Positions 1-9,646 of a stretch of DNA of 64,000 nucleotides are shown here, in pieces. The first letter of the stretch is position 1. Each line of letters opens with the position of its first letter. Source of the stretch: Saccharicrinis sp965230625 (GTDB taxonomy: Bacteria > Bacteroidota > Bacteroidia > Bacteroidales > Marinilabiliaceae); NCBI GenBank assembly GCA_965230625.1, contig CBDDLL010000001.1:3534001-3598000 (forward strand). The letters run 5' to 3'. A program made the translations under genes and the position numbers. The notes under the pieces were generated by a model. It had not been told where the DNA came from and did no database searches. It saw only the letters and a list, made by a program, of their open reading frames with translations.

Positions 1-1
1 G

Positions 2-82
2 ATACAAACAGAGATGACTTATCCGGGTCAAGTAAAAATTACAGTTATTCGTGAAACAAGAGCTATTAATTACGCTAAATAA
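2..82 (+). CDS. rny: Ribonuclease Y, C-terminal end (partial)
   Basis: Only the last 26 codons are inside the window; the gene starts upstream. The visible tail contains EMTYPGQVKITVIRETRA and ends in INYAK, which matches the very conserved C-terminus of RNase Y, the membrane-anchored KH/HD-domain endoribonuclease that initiates mRNA decay. The catalytic HD domain is not visible. The call rests on recognising this conserved tail. It is separated by 80 bases from the sugar epimerase gene and is probably not functionally linked to it. Confidence 0.75.
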   Translation: MQTEMTYPGQVKITVIRETRAINYAK

Positions 83-162
83 TTGCTCGTTGGTCATAAT
101 TTTATAGTAGGGTAGAATAAAGATTCTTAATTTGGGAGTCGTTTTTATCCTATGCTCGATTT

Positions 163-1155
163 ATGAATTCTATTCTTGAAAATAAAAAAGTATTAGTAAC
201 AGGTGGGGCCGGTTTTATCGGCTCTAACCTTATAGAAAAGTTGCTTTCTCAAAGCAACGAAGTTGTATGTCTTGATAACTTTTCAACTGGAAAGCGAACC
301 AACATAGAACCATTCTTAGAACATCAGAATTTCACATTAATTGAAGGGGATATTCGCAATAGGGAAGATTGTGATAAGGCAGTTGATGGATGTGACGTTG
401 TTTTGCACCAGGCAGCATTGGGATCAGTACCACGTTCTATAAATGATCCCAAAACATCTAATGATGTTAATATTTCTGGATTTGTAAATATTCTTTTAGC
501 GGCGAGAGATGCAGGAATTAAAAGGATTGTTTATGCTGCGAGTTCATCAACATATGGAGATAGTAAATCGTTACCTAAAATAGAGGATGTTATTGGAAAT
601 CCTTTATCTCCTTACGCAATAACAAAATATGTAAATGAGCTTTATGCAAATGTATTTGCTAAGTTGTATGATTTAGAACTAATAGGTCTGCGATATTTCA
701 ATGTATTTGGAATGCGTCAGGATCCTAATGGTGCTTATGCTGCTGTTATTCCTAAATTTGTTAAGGCATTAATAAAAAAAGAATCACCAACAATAAATGG
801 AGATGGTACATTTTCCCGAGACTTTACATTTATAGACAATGTTGTTCAGGCCAATCAGCTTGCTGCTATTGTTGAAAATAAAGAAGCAGTAAATACGGTC
901 TATAATATTGCATTTGGTGAAAGAACTACTTTAAATGAATTAATTGATTATTTAAAAGAGTTCATGAGTCCTTATGATAATTTAATAAAGGATGTAAAGA
1001 TTAATTATGGACCTGAAAGAGCTGGGGATGTCCCACATTCTTTAGCATCAATAGATAAAGCAAAATCACTATTAGGGTATGATCCGGAATATAGTGTAAA
1101 AGAAGGTTTAAAAGAAGCCATAGATTGGTATTGGAATAATCTATCGAATAATTAA
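163..1155 (+). CDS. WbpP/TviC-like UDP-sugar 4-epimerase (extended SDR)
   Basis: This is a 330-residue extended short-chain dehydrogenase/reductase. The NAD-binding GGAGFIG motif is at residues 14-20 and the catalytic pair Y151/K155 lies in YAITK, after the SSS triad stretch near 127-129. The central GLRYFNVFGMRQDP block and the SRDFTFIDN block are typical of the UDP-GlcNAc/UDP-GlcNAcA 4-epimerases of the WbpP/TviC group, which supply sugars for O-antigen or capsule. Exact substrate cannot be fixed by eye. It lies 22 bases ahead of gmd and likely heads a three-gene cytoplasmic nucleotide-sugar operon with gmd and fcl. The chosen ATG gives a Rossmann strand start at the usual distance. Confidence 0.85.
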   Translation: MNSILENKKVLVTGGAGFIGSNLIEKLLSQSNEVVCLDNFSTGKRTNIEPFLEHQNFTLIEGDIRNREDCDKAVDGCDVVLHQAALGSVPRSINDPKTSNDVNISGFVNILLAARDAGIKRIVYAASSSTYGDSKSLPKIEDVIGNPLSPYAITKYVNELYANVFAKLYDLELIGLRYFNVFGMRQDPNGAYAAVIPKFVKALIKKESPTINGDGTFSRDFTFIDNVVQANQLAAIVENKEAVNTVYNIAFGERTTLNELIDYLKEFMSPYDNLIKDVKINYGPERAGDVPHSLASIDKAKSLLGYDPEYSVKEGLKEAIDWYWNNLSNN

Positions 1156-1177
1156 TTATAACTAGAAACTTATTAAA

Positions 1178-2293
1178 ATGGCAAAGGTTGCTTTAATTAC
1201 AGGAGTTACCGGACAAGACGGAGCTTATTTATCAGAATACCTGTTAAAAAAAGGTTATATTGTTCATGGTATAAAAAGACGCTCGTCGCTTTTTAATACT
1301 GATAGAATTGATCATTTATACCAAGATCCGCATGTAGATAATAAAAACTTTTATTTACATTATGGAGATTTAACTGACTCTACTAATCTAATTAGAATTA
1401 TTCAGGAAACTCAACCTGATGAAATTTATAATCTTGCTGCAATGTCGCATGTAGCTGTTAGTTTCGATACTCCAGAGTACACAGCTAATGCAGATGGAAT
1501 TGGAACATTACGAATTCTAGAGGCTATTAGGTTATTAGGGCTAACTAATAAAACAAAGTTTTATCAAGCATCAACTAGTGAGCTTTATGGTTTGGTTCAG
1601 GAAGTTCCTCAATCAGAAAAAACACCTTTTTATCCTCGTTCGCCATATGCTGTAGCAAAAATGTATGGATATTGGATTACAGTTAATTACCGTGAGGCTT
1701 ATGGTATTTACGCTTGTAATGGAATATTATTTAATCATGAATCACCAATTAGGGGAGAAACTTTTGTTACAAGAAAAATAACACGTGCAGTATCTAGAAT
1801 TGGACTTGGTTTACAAGATAAAGTGTTTTTAGGAAATCTTTCTGCTAAGAGGGACTGGGGGCACGCCAAAGACTATGTTAAAGCAATGTATTTAATGCTT
1901 CAGCAAGAAACTGCAGAAGATTTTGTTGTAGCGACAGGAATTACAACGGAAGTGCGTGAATTTGTTATAATGGCATTTAAGCACATTGGAATTACCATTG
2001 AGTTTAAAGGTGAAGGTGTTGATGAAAAAGGTTATGTTGTTTCGTGCGATAATCCAGAGTTTAGTTTAGAAGCTGGAAAATGTGTTGTTGAAGTAGATCC
2101 AAGATATTTTAGACCAACAGAAGTAGATTTACTTATTGGAGATCCTAAAAAAGCTCAAGAAAAGCTAGGTTGGGAACCTAAATATGATTTAAAAATGCTT
2201 GTAGATGATATGATGGCAGGAGATATAAAAGCGATGAAAAAGGAAAAATATTTACAAGATGGTGGATATAAAACTATGAATTATTTCGAATAA
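1178..2293 (+). CDS. gmd: GDP-mannose 4,6-dehydratase
   Basis: The 371-residue protein starts with ALITGVTGQDGAYLSEYLL, the signature of GDP-mannose 4,6-dehydratase. The active-site STSE stretch is at about 132-135 and the catalytic Y157/K161 lies in YAVAK. NHESPIRGETFVTRKITR is the conserved substrate-binding block of Gmd. It converts GDP-D-mannose to GDP-4-keto-6-deoxy-D-mannose in the cytoplasm, using bound NADP(H). Length is normal for the family. fcl follows after 51 bases and carries out the next step, so the pair makes GDP-L-fucose for surface glycans. Nothing looks broken. Confidence 0.96.
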   Translation: MAKVALITGVTGQDGAYLSEYLLKKGYIVHGIKRRSSLFNTDRIDHLYQDPHVDNKNFYLHYGDLTDSTNLIRIIQETQPDEIYNLAAMSHVAVSFDTPEYTANADGIGTLRILEAIRLLGLTNKTKFYQASTSELYGLVQEVPQSEKTPFYPRSPYAVAKMYGYWITVNYREAYGIYACNGILFNHESPIRGETFVTRKITRAVSRIGLGLQDKVFLGNLSAKRDWGHAKDYVKAMYLMLQQETAEDFVVATGITTEVREFVIMAFKHIGITIEFKGEGVDEKGYVVSCDNPEFSLEAGKCVVEVDPRYFRPTEVDLLIGDPKKAQEKLGWEPKYDLKMLVDDMMAGDIKAMKKEKYLQDGGYKTMNYFE

Positions 2294-2344
2294 GTATAGA
2301 TTTGCATTGTGTAATCTTTAAATAACTTTTGGGAATAAGTACTA

Positions 2345-3433
2345 ATGGATAAACAAGGAAAAATATTTGTAGCCGGACATCGAGGTTTAGTGGGATCGGC
2401 AATAGTTAGGTCGCTTCAAGAAAAAGGCTTTGGTAATATTATTACTAAAACACGAAGCGAGCTTGACTTGCTGGACGCTAATGCTGTTGCTCATTTTTTT
2501 AAGAATGAACGACCTGATTATGTATTTCTGGCAGCTGCAAAGGTTGGTGGAATAGTTGCTAATAATACCTATAGAGCTGATTTTATTTATGAGAACATTC
2601 AAATTCAGAATAATATAATCCATCATTCTTATAAAACTGGAGTTAAAAAATTACTCTTTTTAGGTAGTTCTTGTATATATCCCAAAGCTTGTCCTCAGCC
2701 AATTCAGGAAGATTATTTATTGACTGATGTATTAGAGTATACTAACGAGCCATATGCTATTGCTAAAATCGCAGGCATTAAAACTTGTGAGTCATATAAT
2801 TTGCAGTATGGTACCAATTTTATATCAGTAATGCCAACTAATCTTTATGGACCTAATGATAATTACGATTTAGAGAAATCTCATGTTTTACCTGCTTTAA
2901 TTCGTAAGATGTACTTGGGTAAGTGTTTGTCAGAATCGGATTGGACTGGTATTAATAGTGATTTAGATAAACGACCTGTTGAGGGTATTTCTTCCTCTAA
3001 TTCAGAGGAAGAAAAAAAATCAATTCTAGAGAAATATGGTATTGTAAAGTCAGGAAATTCTGTTTCTATTCAATTATGGGGAACAGGGAATCCTCGTCGA
3101 GAATTTTTACATTCTGATGATATGGCTGATGCTTGTATCTACATTATGGAGAAAGTCGATTTTGAAGATTTGAAAGTAAATCTTGATAAGGAGGTACGGA
3201 ATACACATATTAATATTGGTGTTGGCGAGGACTTGTCTATTAAGGAACTGGCATTATTAGTTAAGGAAATTGTAGGGTTTGAAGGTGAGATACTTTGGGA
3301 TACAAATAAACCAGATGGAACTTTCCAGAAGCTTTTAAATGTTTCAAAGTTAAATAATTTAGGTTGGAAAGCATCTATCGAGTTGAAAGATGGTATTAGT
3401 AAAGTATTTGATAGATATAAACTTCATTTGTAG
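2345..3433 (+). CDS. fcl: GDP-L-fucose synthase
   Basis: GDP-4-keto-6-deoxy-mannose 3,5-epimerase/4-reductase, which completes GDP-L-fucose synthesis after Gmd. The 362-residue protein has an N-terminal GHRGLVGSAI NADP-binding motif at 11-20, the GSSCIYP active-site stretch around C110, and catalytic Y137/K141 in YAIAK. MPTNLYGPNDNY is the family's substrate-binding block. It is longer than the roughly 310-320 residues of the E. coli enzyme because of an insertion around residues 195-235 (a charged, Ser/Glu-rich segment). I believe this insertion is common in Bacteroidota homologues, so it is probably not a defect. No terminator is obvious between it and the next gene. Confidence 0.95.
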   Translation: MDKQGKIFVAGHRGLVGSAIVRSLQEKGFGNIITKTRSELDLLDANAVAHFFKNERPDYVFLAAAKVGGIVANNTYRADFIYENIQIQNNIIHHSYKTGVKKLLFLGSSCIYPKACPQPIQEDYLLTDVLEYTNEPYAIAKIAGIKTCESYNLQYGTNFISVMPTNLYGPNDNYDLEKSHVLPALIRKMYLGKCLSESDWTGINSDLDKRPVEGISSSNSEEEKKSILEKYGIVKSGNSVSIQLWGTGNPRREFLHSDDMADACIYIMEKVDFEDLKVNLDKEVRNTHINIGVGEDLSIKELALLVKEIVGFEGEILWDTNKPDGTFQKLLNVSKLNNLGWKASIELKDGISKVFDRYKLHL

Positions 3434-3588
3434 GTAAATTTTAATTGAAGGGTGATGGAATAGAATAGTATAAGTATTAAGTTGGTTATTGAGCAGTTAT
3501 AGATAATGTTTGTATTAATACAATAACTAATGTCAAAGTCAGTTTATATACTATATTTGCTATTTCTATTAACTAAAAAATTAAACAA

Positions 3589-4056
3589 ATGAAAATCTAT
3601 TTCCCAAAAATGATTTCGTTGGTAATTCTTGCATCTTTCTCAATAGTATTTTGGAGATGTAGTGACGATGATAAACCTTCTAATCAGGATACAACTAAAC
3701 CAACAATTACAACAACAATGCCTGTAAAAGGTCAGCAATATAATTTAAATGGACCTTTCAAATACCAAGGAACGTTTGCTGATGAAACTGATTTAGATCT
3801 AGTTCTTTTTTCTTTAACAGATAACAAACCAACGAGTTTGTCGTCAATTAAGGTTTCGACAGGTATTGATGATGATCCATGGAAGCCAGATGATCATATA
3901 ATTACATTGTCAGGAAAGTCTCAAAGTGTTGAAGAGGCAATATTTGATAATCCAATACCTAAAGATATTTATACTGGTAGTTATACTTTAACTATTAAGT
4001 GTATGGATAAGGCTGGTAATGAGATAATAGAAACAATTGATGTAGAGATATTATAG
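3589..4056 (+). CDS. Small secreted DUF4625-like protein
   Basis: A 155-residue protein with a hydrophobic N-terminus followed by Cys at residue 24 and an acidic linker, as in surface lipoproteins. The residues before the Cys (FWR) are a poor lipobox, so lipidation is uncertain. The body begins DTTKPTITTTMPVKGQQYNL and resembles the immunoglobulin-like DUF4625 domain of Bacteroidota surface proteins, which has no assigned activity. It stands alone, 155 bases after fcl, and is followed directly by a good intrinsic terminator, so it is probably the last gene of that transcript or a single-gene unit. Confidence 0.6.
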   Translation: MKIYFPKMISLVILASFSIVFWRCSDDDKPSNQDTTKPTITTTMPVKGQQYNLNGPFKYQGTFADETDLDLVLFSLTDNKPTSLSSIKVSTGIDDDPWKPDDHIITLSGKSQSVEEAIFDNPIPKDIYTGSYTLTIKCMDKAGNEIIETIDVEIL

Positions 4057-4081
4057 TTTATATTTTAACAAAACGAATATT

Positions 4082-4114
4082 AAATCCGATGAAATATACA
4101 TCGGATTTTTTTTG
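4082..4114 (+). terminator. Intrinsic terminator after the DUF4625-like gene
   Basis: A perfect 10-bp stem, AAATCCGATG at 4082-4091 and CATCGGATTT at 4099-4108, encloses a 7-base loop and runs directly into a T tract. It sits 26 bases after the stop codon at 4056. Confidence 0.88.
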
Positions 4115-4199
4115 CCTATAATTTTCATGTGAATATTTATATTACATTATTCCTAATAATTGATGTAATTATATTTCTTTGCAATAAAATAGCATATAA

Positions 4200-5381
4200 A
4201 TGAAGTTCGATTTTAATGAAGTTATAAAAAGGGAAGGAACAGATGCCTTTAAATTAGAGTTATGTAAAACTTTTTTTGGTACAAATGATGTATTACCATT
4301 GTGGGTGGCAGATATGGATTTTAAAGCTCCACCGGCTGTAATTAAGGCATTGCAAGAAAGATCTTCACATGAAATATATGGTTATACCATTAGAGATCAT
4401 AAATTTACTGGTGCAATAGCAAATTGGTTAAAAAAGCAGCACCAATGGGAGGTAAAGGATGAATGGATTAAGTTTATACCCGGAGTATTGGCTTCGTTGG
4501 TTATTGCAATAAATGAGTTTACAAACGAAAACGATAAGGTAATTATTCAAACTCCTGTTTATCCACCTTTTCATTCAATTGTAAAAGAGAATAAACGTGA
4601 GTTGGTAACCAATTCATTAATTGAAACAAATGGTTATTATACTATTGACTTTAAGCAGTTAGAAGAACAAGCTAGTGATCCTTTAGCTAAATTGATTGTG
4701 TTATCTAATCCACACAATCCAGTTGGCAGAGCTTTTAAGTATGAAGAATTGAAGAGGATTGCGGAAATTTGTATTAAATACGATTTATTAATTGTATCAG
4801 ATGAAATTCATAGTGATCTTTGTTTATTTGGTCATAAACACTTGGTATTAGCTAGCTTATTTCCTGAGTTAAGTAGTAGAATTATTACTGCGATGGCTCC
4901 AAGTAAAACTTTTAATATTGCAGGTTTATCTACAGCTTATGCAATTATTGAAGATGATAAAATTAGAGCAAGGTTTGAGAAACGTATGAGTGCATACCAA
5001 ATGTATATGGGTAATTTATTTGGAGGGACTGCTCTTATTGCTGCTTATAACGAAGGTGAGGAATGGTTAATAGAGTTAAAAAAATATCTGGAAGAAAATA
5101 CCTTAATGGTAAAGAATTTTATTCAGGAGAAAATGCCAGAAGTAGGTTTTGTTTTGCCTGAAGCTACCTATTTGCTATGGCTTGATTTTAGAAAATGGAA
5201 ATTGTCCCCTTTAAAATTAAAGGAAGCAATGATAAAAATAGGAAAGATAGGAATGAATGATGGTGTTTCATTTGGAAAAGAAGGAGCTGGTTTTCAACGC
5301 CTAAATGTTGGTTCTCCAAAATTAGTTATTCAGGAAGGATTAGAAAGAATTTTGAAAGTTAGAAATGAAGTCTATAAATAA
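4200..5381 (+). CDS. patB: PatB/MalY-type cystathionine beta-lyase, PLP-dependent
   Basis: A 393-residue fold-type I aminotransferase-like enzyme. It opens with the MKFDFNEVIKREGTDAFK and LPLWVADMDFKAPPAV blocks typical of the MalY/PatB C-S lyase subgroup. The PLP-binding lysine is K236 in MAPSKTFNIAGL. The SNPHNPVGR block near residue 175 and the SDEIHSDL block that follows it are the PLP ring and phosphate contacts. The family cleaves cystathionine or other cysteine conjugates to a thiol, pyruvate and ammonia in the cytoplasm. It is a single gene preceded by a terminator and followed by a convergent transporter gene. Physiological substrate is unknown. Confidence 0.88.
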   Translation: MKFDFNEVIKREGTDAFKLELCKTFFGTNDVLPLWVADMDFKAPPAVIKALQERSSHEIYGYTIRDHKFTGAIANWLKKQHQWEVKDEWIKFIPGVLASLVIAINEFTNENDKVIIQTPVYPPFHSIVKENKRELVTNSLIETNGYYTIDFKQLEEQASDPLAKLIVLSNPHNPVGRAFKYEELKRIAEICIKYDLLIVSDEIHSDLCLFGHKHLVLASLFPELSSRIITAMAPSKTFNIAGLSTAYAIIEDDKIRARFEKRMSAYQMYMGNLFGGTALIAAYNEGEEWLIELKKYLEENTLMVKNFIQEKMPEVGFVLPEATYLLWLDFRKWKLSPLKLKEAMIKIGKIGMNDGVSFGKEGAGFQRLNVGSPKLVIQEGLERILKVRNEVYK

Positions 5382-5434
5382 TTTTTAGCCTAATGACTGG
5401 GAAAAAATGAGAGGGAAAAAGGAGAAAGAAATGA

Positions 5435-6319
5435 TCACTGTTTGGTGCTTATTTTCTTCTTGATAAATGGGTGTAAAAATACAGAACTTAGAATTATTAA
5501 AGTTCCAAAATAGAAACCGATTGACATTTGTTCTGATTCACCAAATATTAAATATGCCAGAATTATACCATAGATAGGTTCCATATTGATGGAAAGAATA
5601 ACCGAGTACGCAGATATTTCTTTCATAACGTCAACACTAACTGCAAAAGCAAAAGCTGTACATACTAAACCTAGTACTAATAAGTAAAATATATCGTTCA
5701 ACGAGGGAGAGAACATATTAATATTAAAACCTCCATTTATTCCTAAAAAAACAGAAATACCTAAAAATCCACCTAGCATTTCATAAAAACTAATAACTGT
5801 TGGAGGGTATTTTGTTGTGTATTTTTTATTGAGAATTGTAAACAGGGTGGCTAAAATAGTAGCAATGAGAGCAACAAGTATACCTTGTAGATAGTTAAAT
5901 TCAAAACTAAAAATCAGATAAATACCAATTACTATAAACAAACCTATCAATAACTCAACAGGGTCAATTTTTTTTCTGAAAAATAAAGGTTCTAATATAC
6001 TTGCAAACAAAGCACCAGATGAAGTTATTCCAAGTGTAACAGATATATTGGAGATTTTAATTGCATGAAAAAATGCAATCCAATGAGCAGCTACAACAAA
6101 GCCAATTCCAATTAGTTTTAAAATTTCGTGTATTGGTAACGTAAATCTTTCCTTTTTTAAGATTAGATAAAACAATAGTCCAATAGCAGCAAAAAGCATT
6201 CTATACCATACCATTTGTATGGCAGGCATTTCAATTAATTTTCCGAGAATGGCAGTAAAACCATAAATAACTACAATAAAGTGCATCCATAATAAGGATG
6301 AATGATAAGATCTATTCAA
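5435..6319 (-). CDS. EamA-family (DMT superfamily) permease
   Basis: The 294-residue protein is almost entirely hydrophobic, with about ten predicted membrane helices in two homologous five-helix halves, the architecture of EamA/RhaT-type drug/metabolite transporters. The first half includes VWYRMLFAAIGLLFYLIL and the second ends in a Lys-rich tail. Members export amino acids, nucleobases or other metabolites; substrate cannot be read from sequence. It converges on the PatB gene with 53 bases between them. Upstream, CAAATGTA at 6343-6350 reads as TACATTTG on the minus strand and is a possible -7 box, with no clear -33 partner. Confidence 0.85.
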   Translation of the reverse strand: MNRSYHSSLLWMHFIVVIYGFTAILGKLIEMPAIQMVWYRMLFAAIGLLFYLILKKERFTLPIHEILKLIGIGFVVAAHWIAFFHAIKISNISVTLGITSSGALFASILEPLFFRKKIDPVELLIGLFIVIGIYLIFSFEFNYLQGILVALIATILATLFTILNKKYTTKYPPTVISFYEMLGGFLGISVFLGINGGFNINMFSPSLNDIFYLLVLGLVCTAFAFAVSVDVMKEISAYSVILSINMEPIYGIILAYLIFGESEQMSIGFYFGTLIILSSVFLHPFIKKKISTKQ

Positions 6320-6664
6320 TATTCTTTCTTTTGTTGTATTCCCAAATGTAAGCTTACATAGCTAGTGAAAAGGAACAGATTTGTCATACGATGTGAAAAA
6401 TTAACAAAAATTCACTTTTTTAAAGGTGTTTTTAAATATTAGATTAATGTTAACTACTGATTTATTATGGATTAATCATTTAAAACATGGATTAAAATGT
6501 CAATTTTATATGGATTGTTTTGATTATGCATCTTGTAAAGTACAGTAAATCAATAATAAATAGTTTGTGGATAAAAATTCCATGTAAGTGATTTTTACAT
6601 CCATAACCCAAAGCTATTTGAATCATAAATTTGTTAACGAACTTAAAAATTTAAAAACAGGTTT
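6320..6664 (+). promoter_or_regulatory. Regulatory region upstream of susC with ATGGATT repeats
   Basis: This 345-base intergenic region separates divergent genes. The heptamer ATGGATT occurs at 6467-6473, 6487-6493 and 6510-6516, starts spaced 20 and 23 bases, about two helical turns. TAAATTTG at 6626-6633 matches the Bacteroidota -7 consensus TAnnTTTG and would give a leader of about 25 bases before the susC start at 6665. I see no good TTG at the -33 position, so the promoter call is tentative. The repeats lie roughly 110-160 bases upstream of that box, where an activator could bind. Confidence 0.4.
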
Positions 6665-9625
6665 ATGAAACAAAAAACGCTTATGTGGCTATTGGTACTT
6701 AATGTAATATTTACATTAGGAGCTATGGCACAGAAACAAGTTACAGGTAAAGTAGTAGATAACGGAGGTCTACCATTACCAGGAGTTAATGTTATGGAAA
6801 AGGGTACTATGAATGGTACTATTACAGACATTGACGGTAAATTTAAATTGACAGTACAAGAAGGTGCAACACTTGCTATTTCATTTATTGGTTTTACTGC
6901 TCAGGAAGTTGCAGTAGCAGATCAATCAGAATTCAATATAACTTTAATGGAAGATATGATTGGATTAGATGAGGTAGTTGCTATTGGTTATGGTTCATTA
7001 AAGAAGAGTAACGTAACTGGTTCCGTTACTTCTCTCGAACTAGAGGACTTTAATCAAGGGGCAATTAATGACCCCTTATCCATGATTCAAGGAAAAGTGC
7101 CTGGATTAACGATGACAAGAAGTGGTGATCCTACTAGAGGTGTTAAGATGTCACTTCGAGGCCCATCTTCATTTCGTTCTGGAGCTGGACAAGAACCATT
7201 ATATGTTATAGATGGTGTTGTTGGTGCTTCTTTAGATTTAGTGGCTCCAGAGAGTATTGAATCAATGGAAGTACTTCGGGATGCGGCTTCAACAGCAATT
7301 TATGGAGCTCGTGCTGCTAATGGGGTTATTATGATTAAGACAAAACGTGGAGAAGAAGGTGCTGCGGTAGTAAATTATAGTACTTATATTTCTTGGGATA
7401 AGATTGCAAATACAATTGATGTGCTTTCTGCAGATGAGTATAGAGCATTTAACCAACAAAATGGATTAGAAATTGATGATAACTTTGATGGAGTTGAGAC
7501 TGATTGGGTTGATGAAGTTTCGCAAACAGGACTTTCGCATAATCATAATATTGGAATTTCTGGAGGTAATAATAATACAACGTATGCAGCGAGTGTTACT
7601 TATCAGGATAAAGAAGGTGTTATTAAAACTTCGTCACAGGAAAAATTTATTGTTAGGGCAAATATTCAACAGAAGGCTATTAATAATCGGCTTACATTAG
7701 GATTTGATGTATCATCAAGTGTCAAAGAACAAAATAAAGTTAGGGGAGAAGTCTATTTAAATATGTTGAGGTACCAACCTACTGTTCCAATAAAAAATGA
7801 AGATGGTAGTTATTTTCAAAATTTCACAAAGGTAGATGGTACTACAAATTATTTAAATCCAGTTGGACTATTGAATAATAATGTAAATCGTGTTAAAACG
7901 AAAACATTATTCACAGCAATAAATGCTAAATATAATTTATACAAGGGATTAGATTATTCTATTAATTTATCATATCAAAATAGGCAAATTAATGATAATG
8001 AATACTTTGGTGTAAATTCAGCAATAAATAAGTATAGAACATTAAATGGAACAGCTATTAGAAAAGCGAAGGAGAATGAACAAAAATTGCTAGAATCGTT
8101 TTTAACTTATGATTTTCAGATTGATGATCATGATATTAAGTTGTTGGGGGGATATTCTTGGCAAGAAAATATTGATGATAATGGATTTGCAAGGGTAGCA
8201 GCTGGATTCTCCAATGATAATGTTTTATATTATAATCAAAATTTTGCTAGTGCAACAACCGCAATTTCTACACCAGGAGTTAGTCTAGTTACTTTAAGGA
8301 TGATTTCATATTTTGGTCGTGTTAATTATAGTTATCAAGGAAAATACTTAATGCAGGCATCAATTCGTAGAGATGGATCATCAGCATTTGGGGTTGATAA
8401 TAAATGGGGTAACCATCCAGCATTTTCTTTAGGCTGGAGGATTACAGAAGAGAGCTTTATGAAAAGTCAGAACTTAATTAATAACCTTAAATTAAGGGTG
8501 GGTTATGGTGTTAGTGGAAACTCAAGAGGATTTAATCCATTAACTAACTTAGTGAGATTCACAAACCCCGGAAAATATCCAACTTACTTTATTGATGGAG
8601 AAAATGTAGTTGTTACTGATCAAACACAAAATTACAACCAAAACATAGAGTGGGAAACAACAAATATGTTAAACCTCGGTTTGGATTTTGCTATTCTAGA
8701 TGGAAAAATAAACGGATCTGTTGAATGGTATAACAAGAAAACAGAAAATCTAATATTTAATACTAGTGTAGATCCAAGTAGTGGTTACATGGACGACAAA
8801 GTATGGGCTAATGTTGGAGAAATGGAAAATAAGGGATTTGAGGTGAGTTTAAATGCAACTCCAGTCAGAACAAATGATGTTAAATGGAGTACTTCTTTTA
8901 ATGCTTCGTTCAACCGTAACGAATTAACAAGTTTAAGTCAAAACCAATATTCTACAGATTCACTAAGATATACTGAAGTAGGAGGTAGAGGTCAAAGTGG
9001 TGATGAATCTCAAATATATAAAGTAGGCAAGGCGTATGGAACATTCTTCACAAGAAAATATGCAGGTAAGTCTTCGACTGGTGCATCATTGTATTATAGA
9101 CAAGATGGTACAATAACTACTGGAATTGATGATGCTGGAGAAGCAGGTGTGTTTTATTTAGGAAATCCTCAACCTAAGGCTACGTTGGGATGGCAAAATA
9201 CAATTACCTATAAAAATTGGTCTCTAAATTTCTTCTTTAGGGGAGTATTTGGAAACAAAATATTAAATGCAACACTTGCTCAATTGAATATGGTTGGAGG
9301 AGCATCTCATAGATTTAACTTTCCCAAATATGGTTTAGGTGATTCTGTTAATGATTCTAATTCAGATTTAATTAGTAGTAGGTATATTGAAGATGGTGAC
9401 TTTATTAGGTTAGACAACCTTACTTTGTCGTATCAGTTTAAGTTAAATAATGATTTAATTAAATCGTTAAAAGTATACTCAACAATCAACAATGTATTTA
9501 CTATTACTGACTATGAAGGGATTGATCCAGAAATTGATATTATTGGAGATAAACCTGGAGTAGATGATGAAAATTATTATCCATTTACACGAACATTCCT
9601 TTTGGGATTAAACTTAACATTTTAA
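6665..9625 (+). CDS. susC: SusC-like TonB-dependent outer-membrane glycan transporter
   Basis: The 986-residue protein has a signal peptide (cleavage after about residue 22, AMA-QKQ), a CarboxypepD_reg-like beta domain (about 24-100, VTGKVVDNGGLPLPGVNV), a plug domain (about 110-220, with YGSLKKSNVTGSV and YVIDGVVG), and a 22-strand barrel ending in the terminal Phe of LLGLNLTF. It imports oligosaccharides across the outer membrane with TonB energy, capped by its SusD partner. There is no N-terminal STN domain, so regulation through a FecR/ECF sigma pair is not expected. susD follows after 21 bases. The downstream GH92, GH28 and GH125 genes suggest mannose-containing ligands. Confidence 0.97.
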   Translation: MKQKTLMWLLVLNVIFTLGAMAQKQVTGKVVDNGGLPLPGVNVMEKGTMNGTITDIDGKFKLTVQEGATLAISFIGFTAQEVAVADQSEFNITLMEDMIGLDEVVAIGYGSLKKSNVTGSVTSLELEDFNQGAINDPLSMIQGKVPGLTMTRSGDPTRGVKMSLRGPSSFRSGAGQEPLYVIDGVVGASLDLVAPESIESMEVLRDAASTAIYGARAANGVIMIKTKRGEEGAAVVNYSTYISWDKIANTIDVLSADEYRAFNQQNGLEIDDNFDGVETDWVDEVSQTGLSHNHNIGISGGNNNTTYAASVTYQDKEGVIKTSSQEKFIVRANIQQKAINNRLTLGFDVSSSVKEQNKVRGEVYLNMLRYQPTVPIKNEDGSYFQNFTKVDGTTNYLNPVGLLNNNVNRVKTKTLFTAINAKYNLYKGLDYSINLSYQNRQINDNEYFGVNSAINKYRTLNGTAIRKAKENEQKLLESFLTYDFQIDDHDIKLLGGYSWQENIDDNGFARVAAGFSNDNVLYYNQNFASATTAISTPGVSLVTLRMISYFGRVNYSYQGKYLMQASIRRDGSSAFGVDNKWGNHPAFSLGWRITEESFMKSQNLINNLKLRVGYGVSGNSRGFNPLTNLVRFTNPGKYPTYFIDGENVVVTDQTQNYNQNIEWETTNMLNLGLDFAILDGKINGSVEWYNKKTENLIFNTSVDPSSGYMDDKVWANVGEMENKGFEVSLNATPVRTNDVKWSTSFNASFNRNELTSLSQNQYSTDSLRYTEVGGRGQSGDESQIYKVGKAYGTFFTRKYAGKSSTGASLYYRQDGTITTGIDDAGEAGVFYLGNPQPKATLGWQNTITYKNWSLNFFFRGVFGNKILNATLAQLNMVGGASHRFNFPKYGLGDSVNDSNSDLISSRYIEDGDFIRLDNLTLSYQFKLNNDLIKSLKVYSTINNVFTITDYEGIDPEIDIIGDKPGVDDENYYPFTRTFLLGLNLTF

Positions 9626-9646
9626 TAAAAAATAGTAATACAAAAT

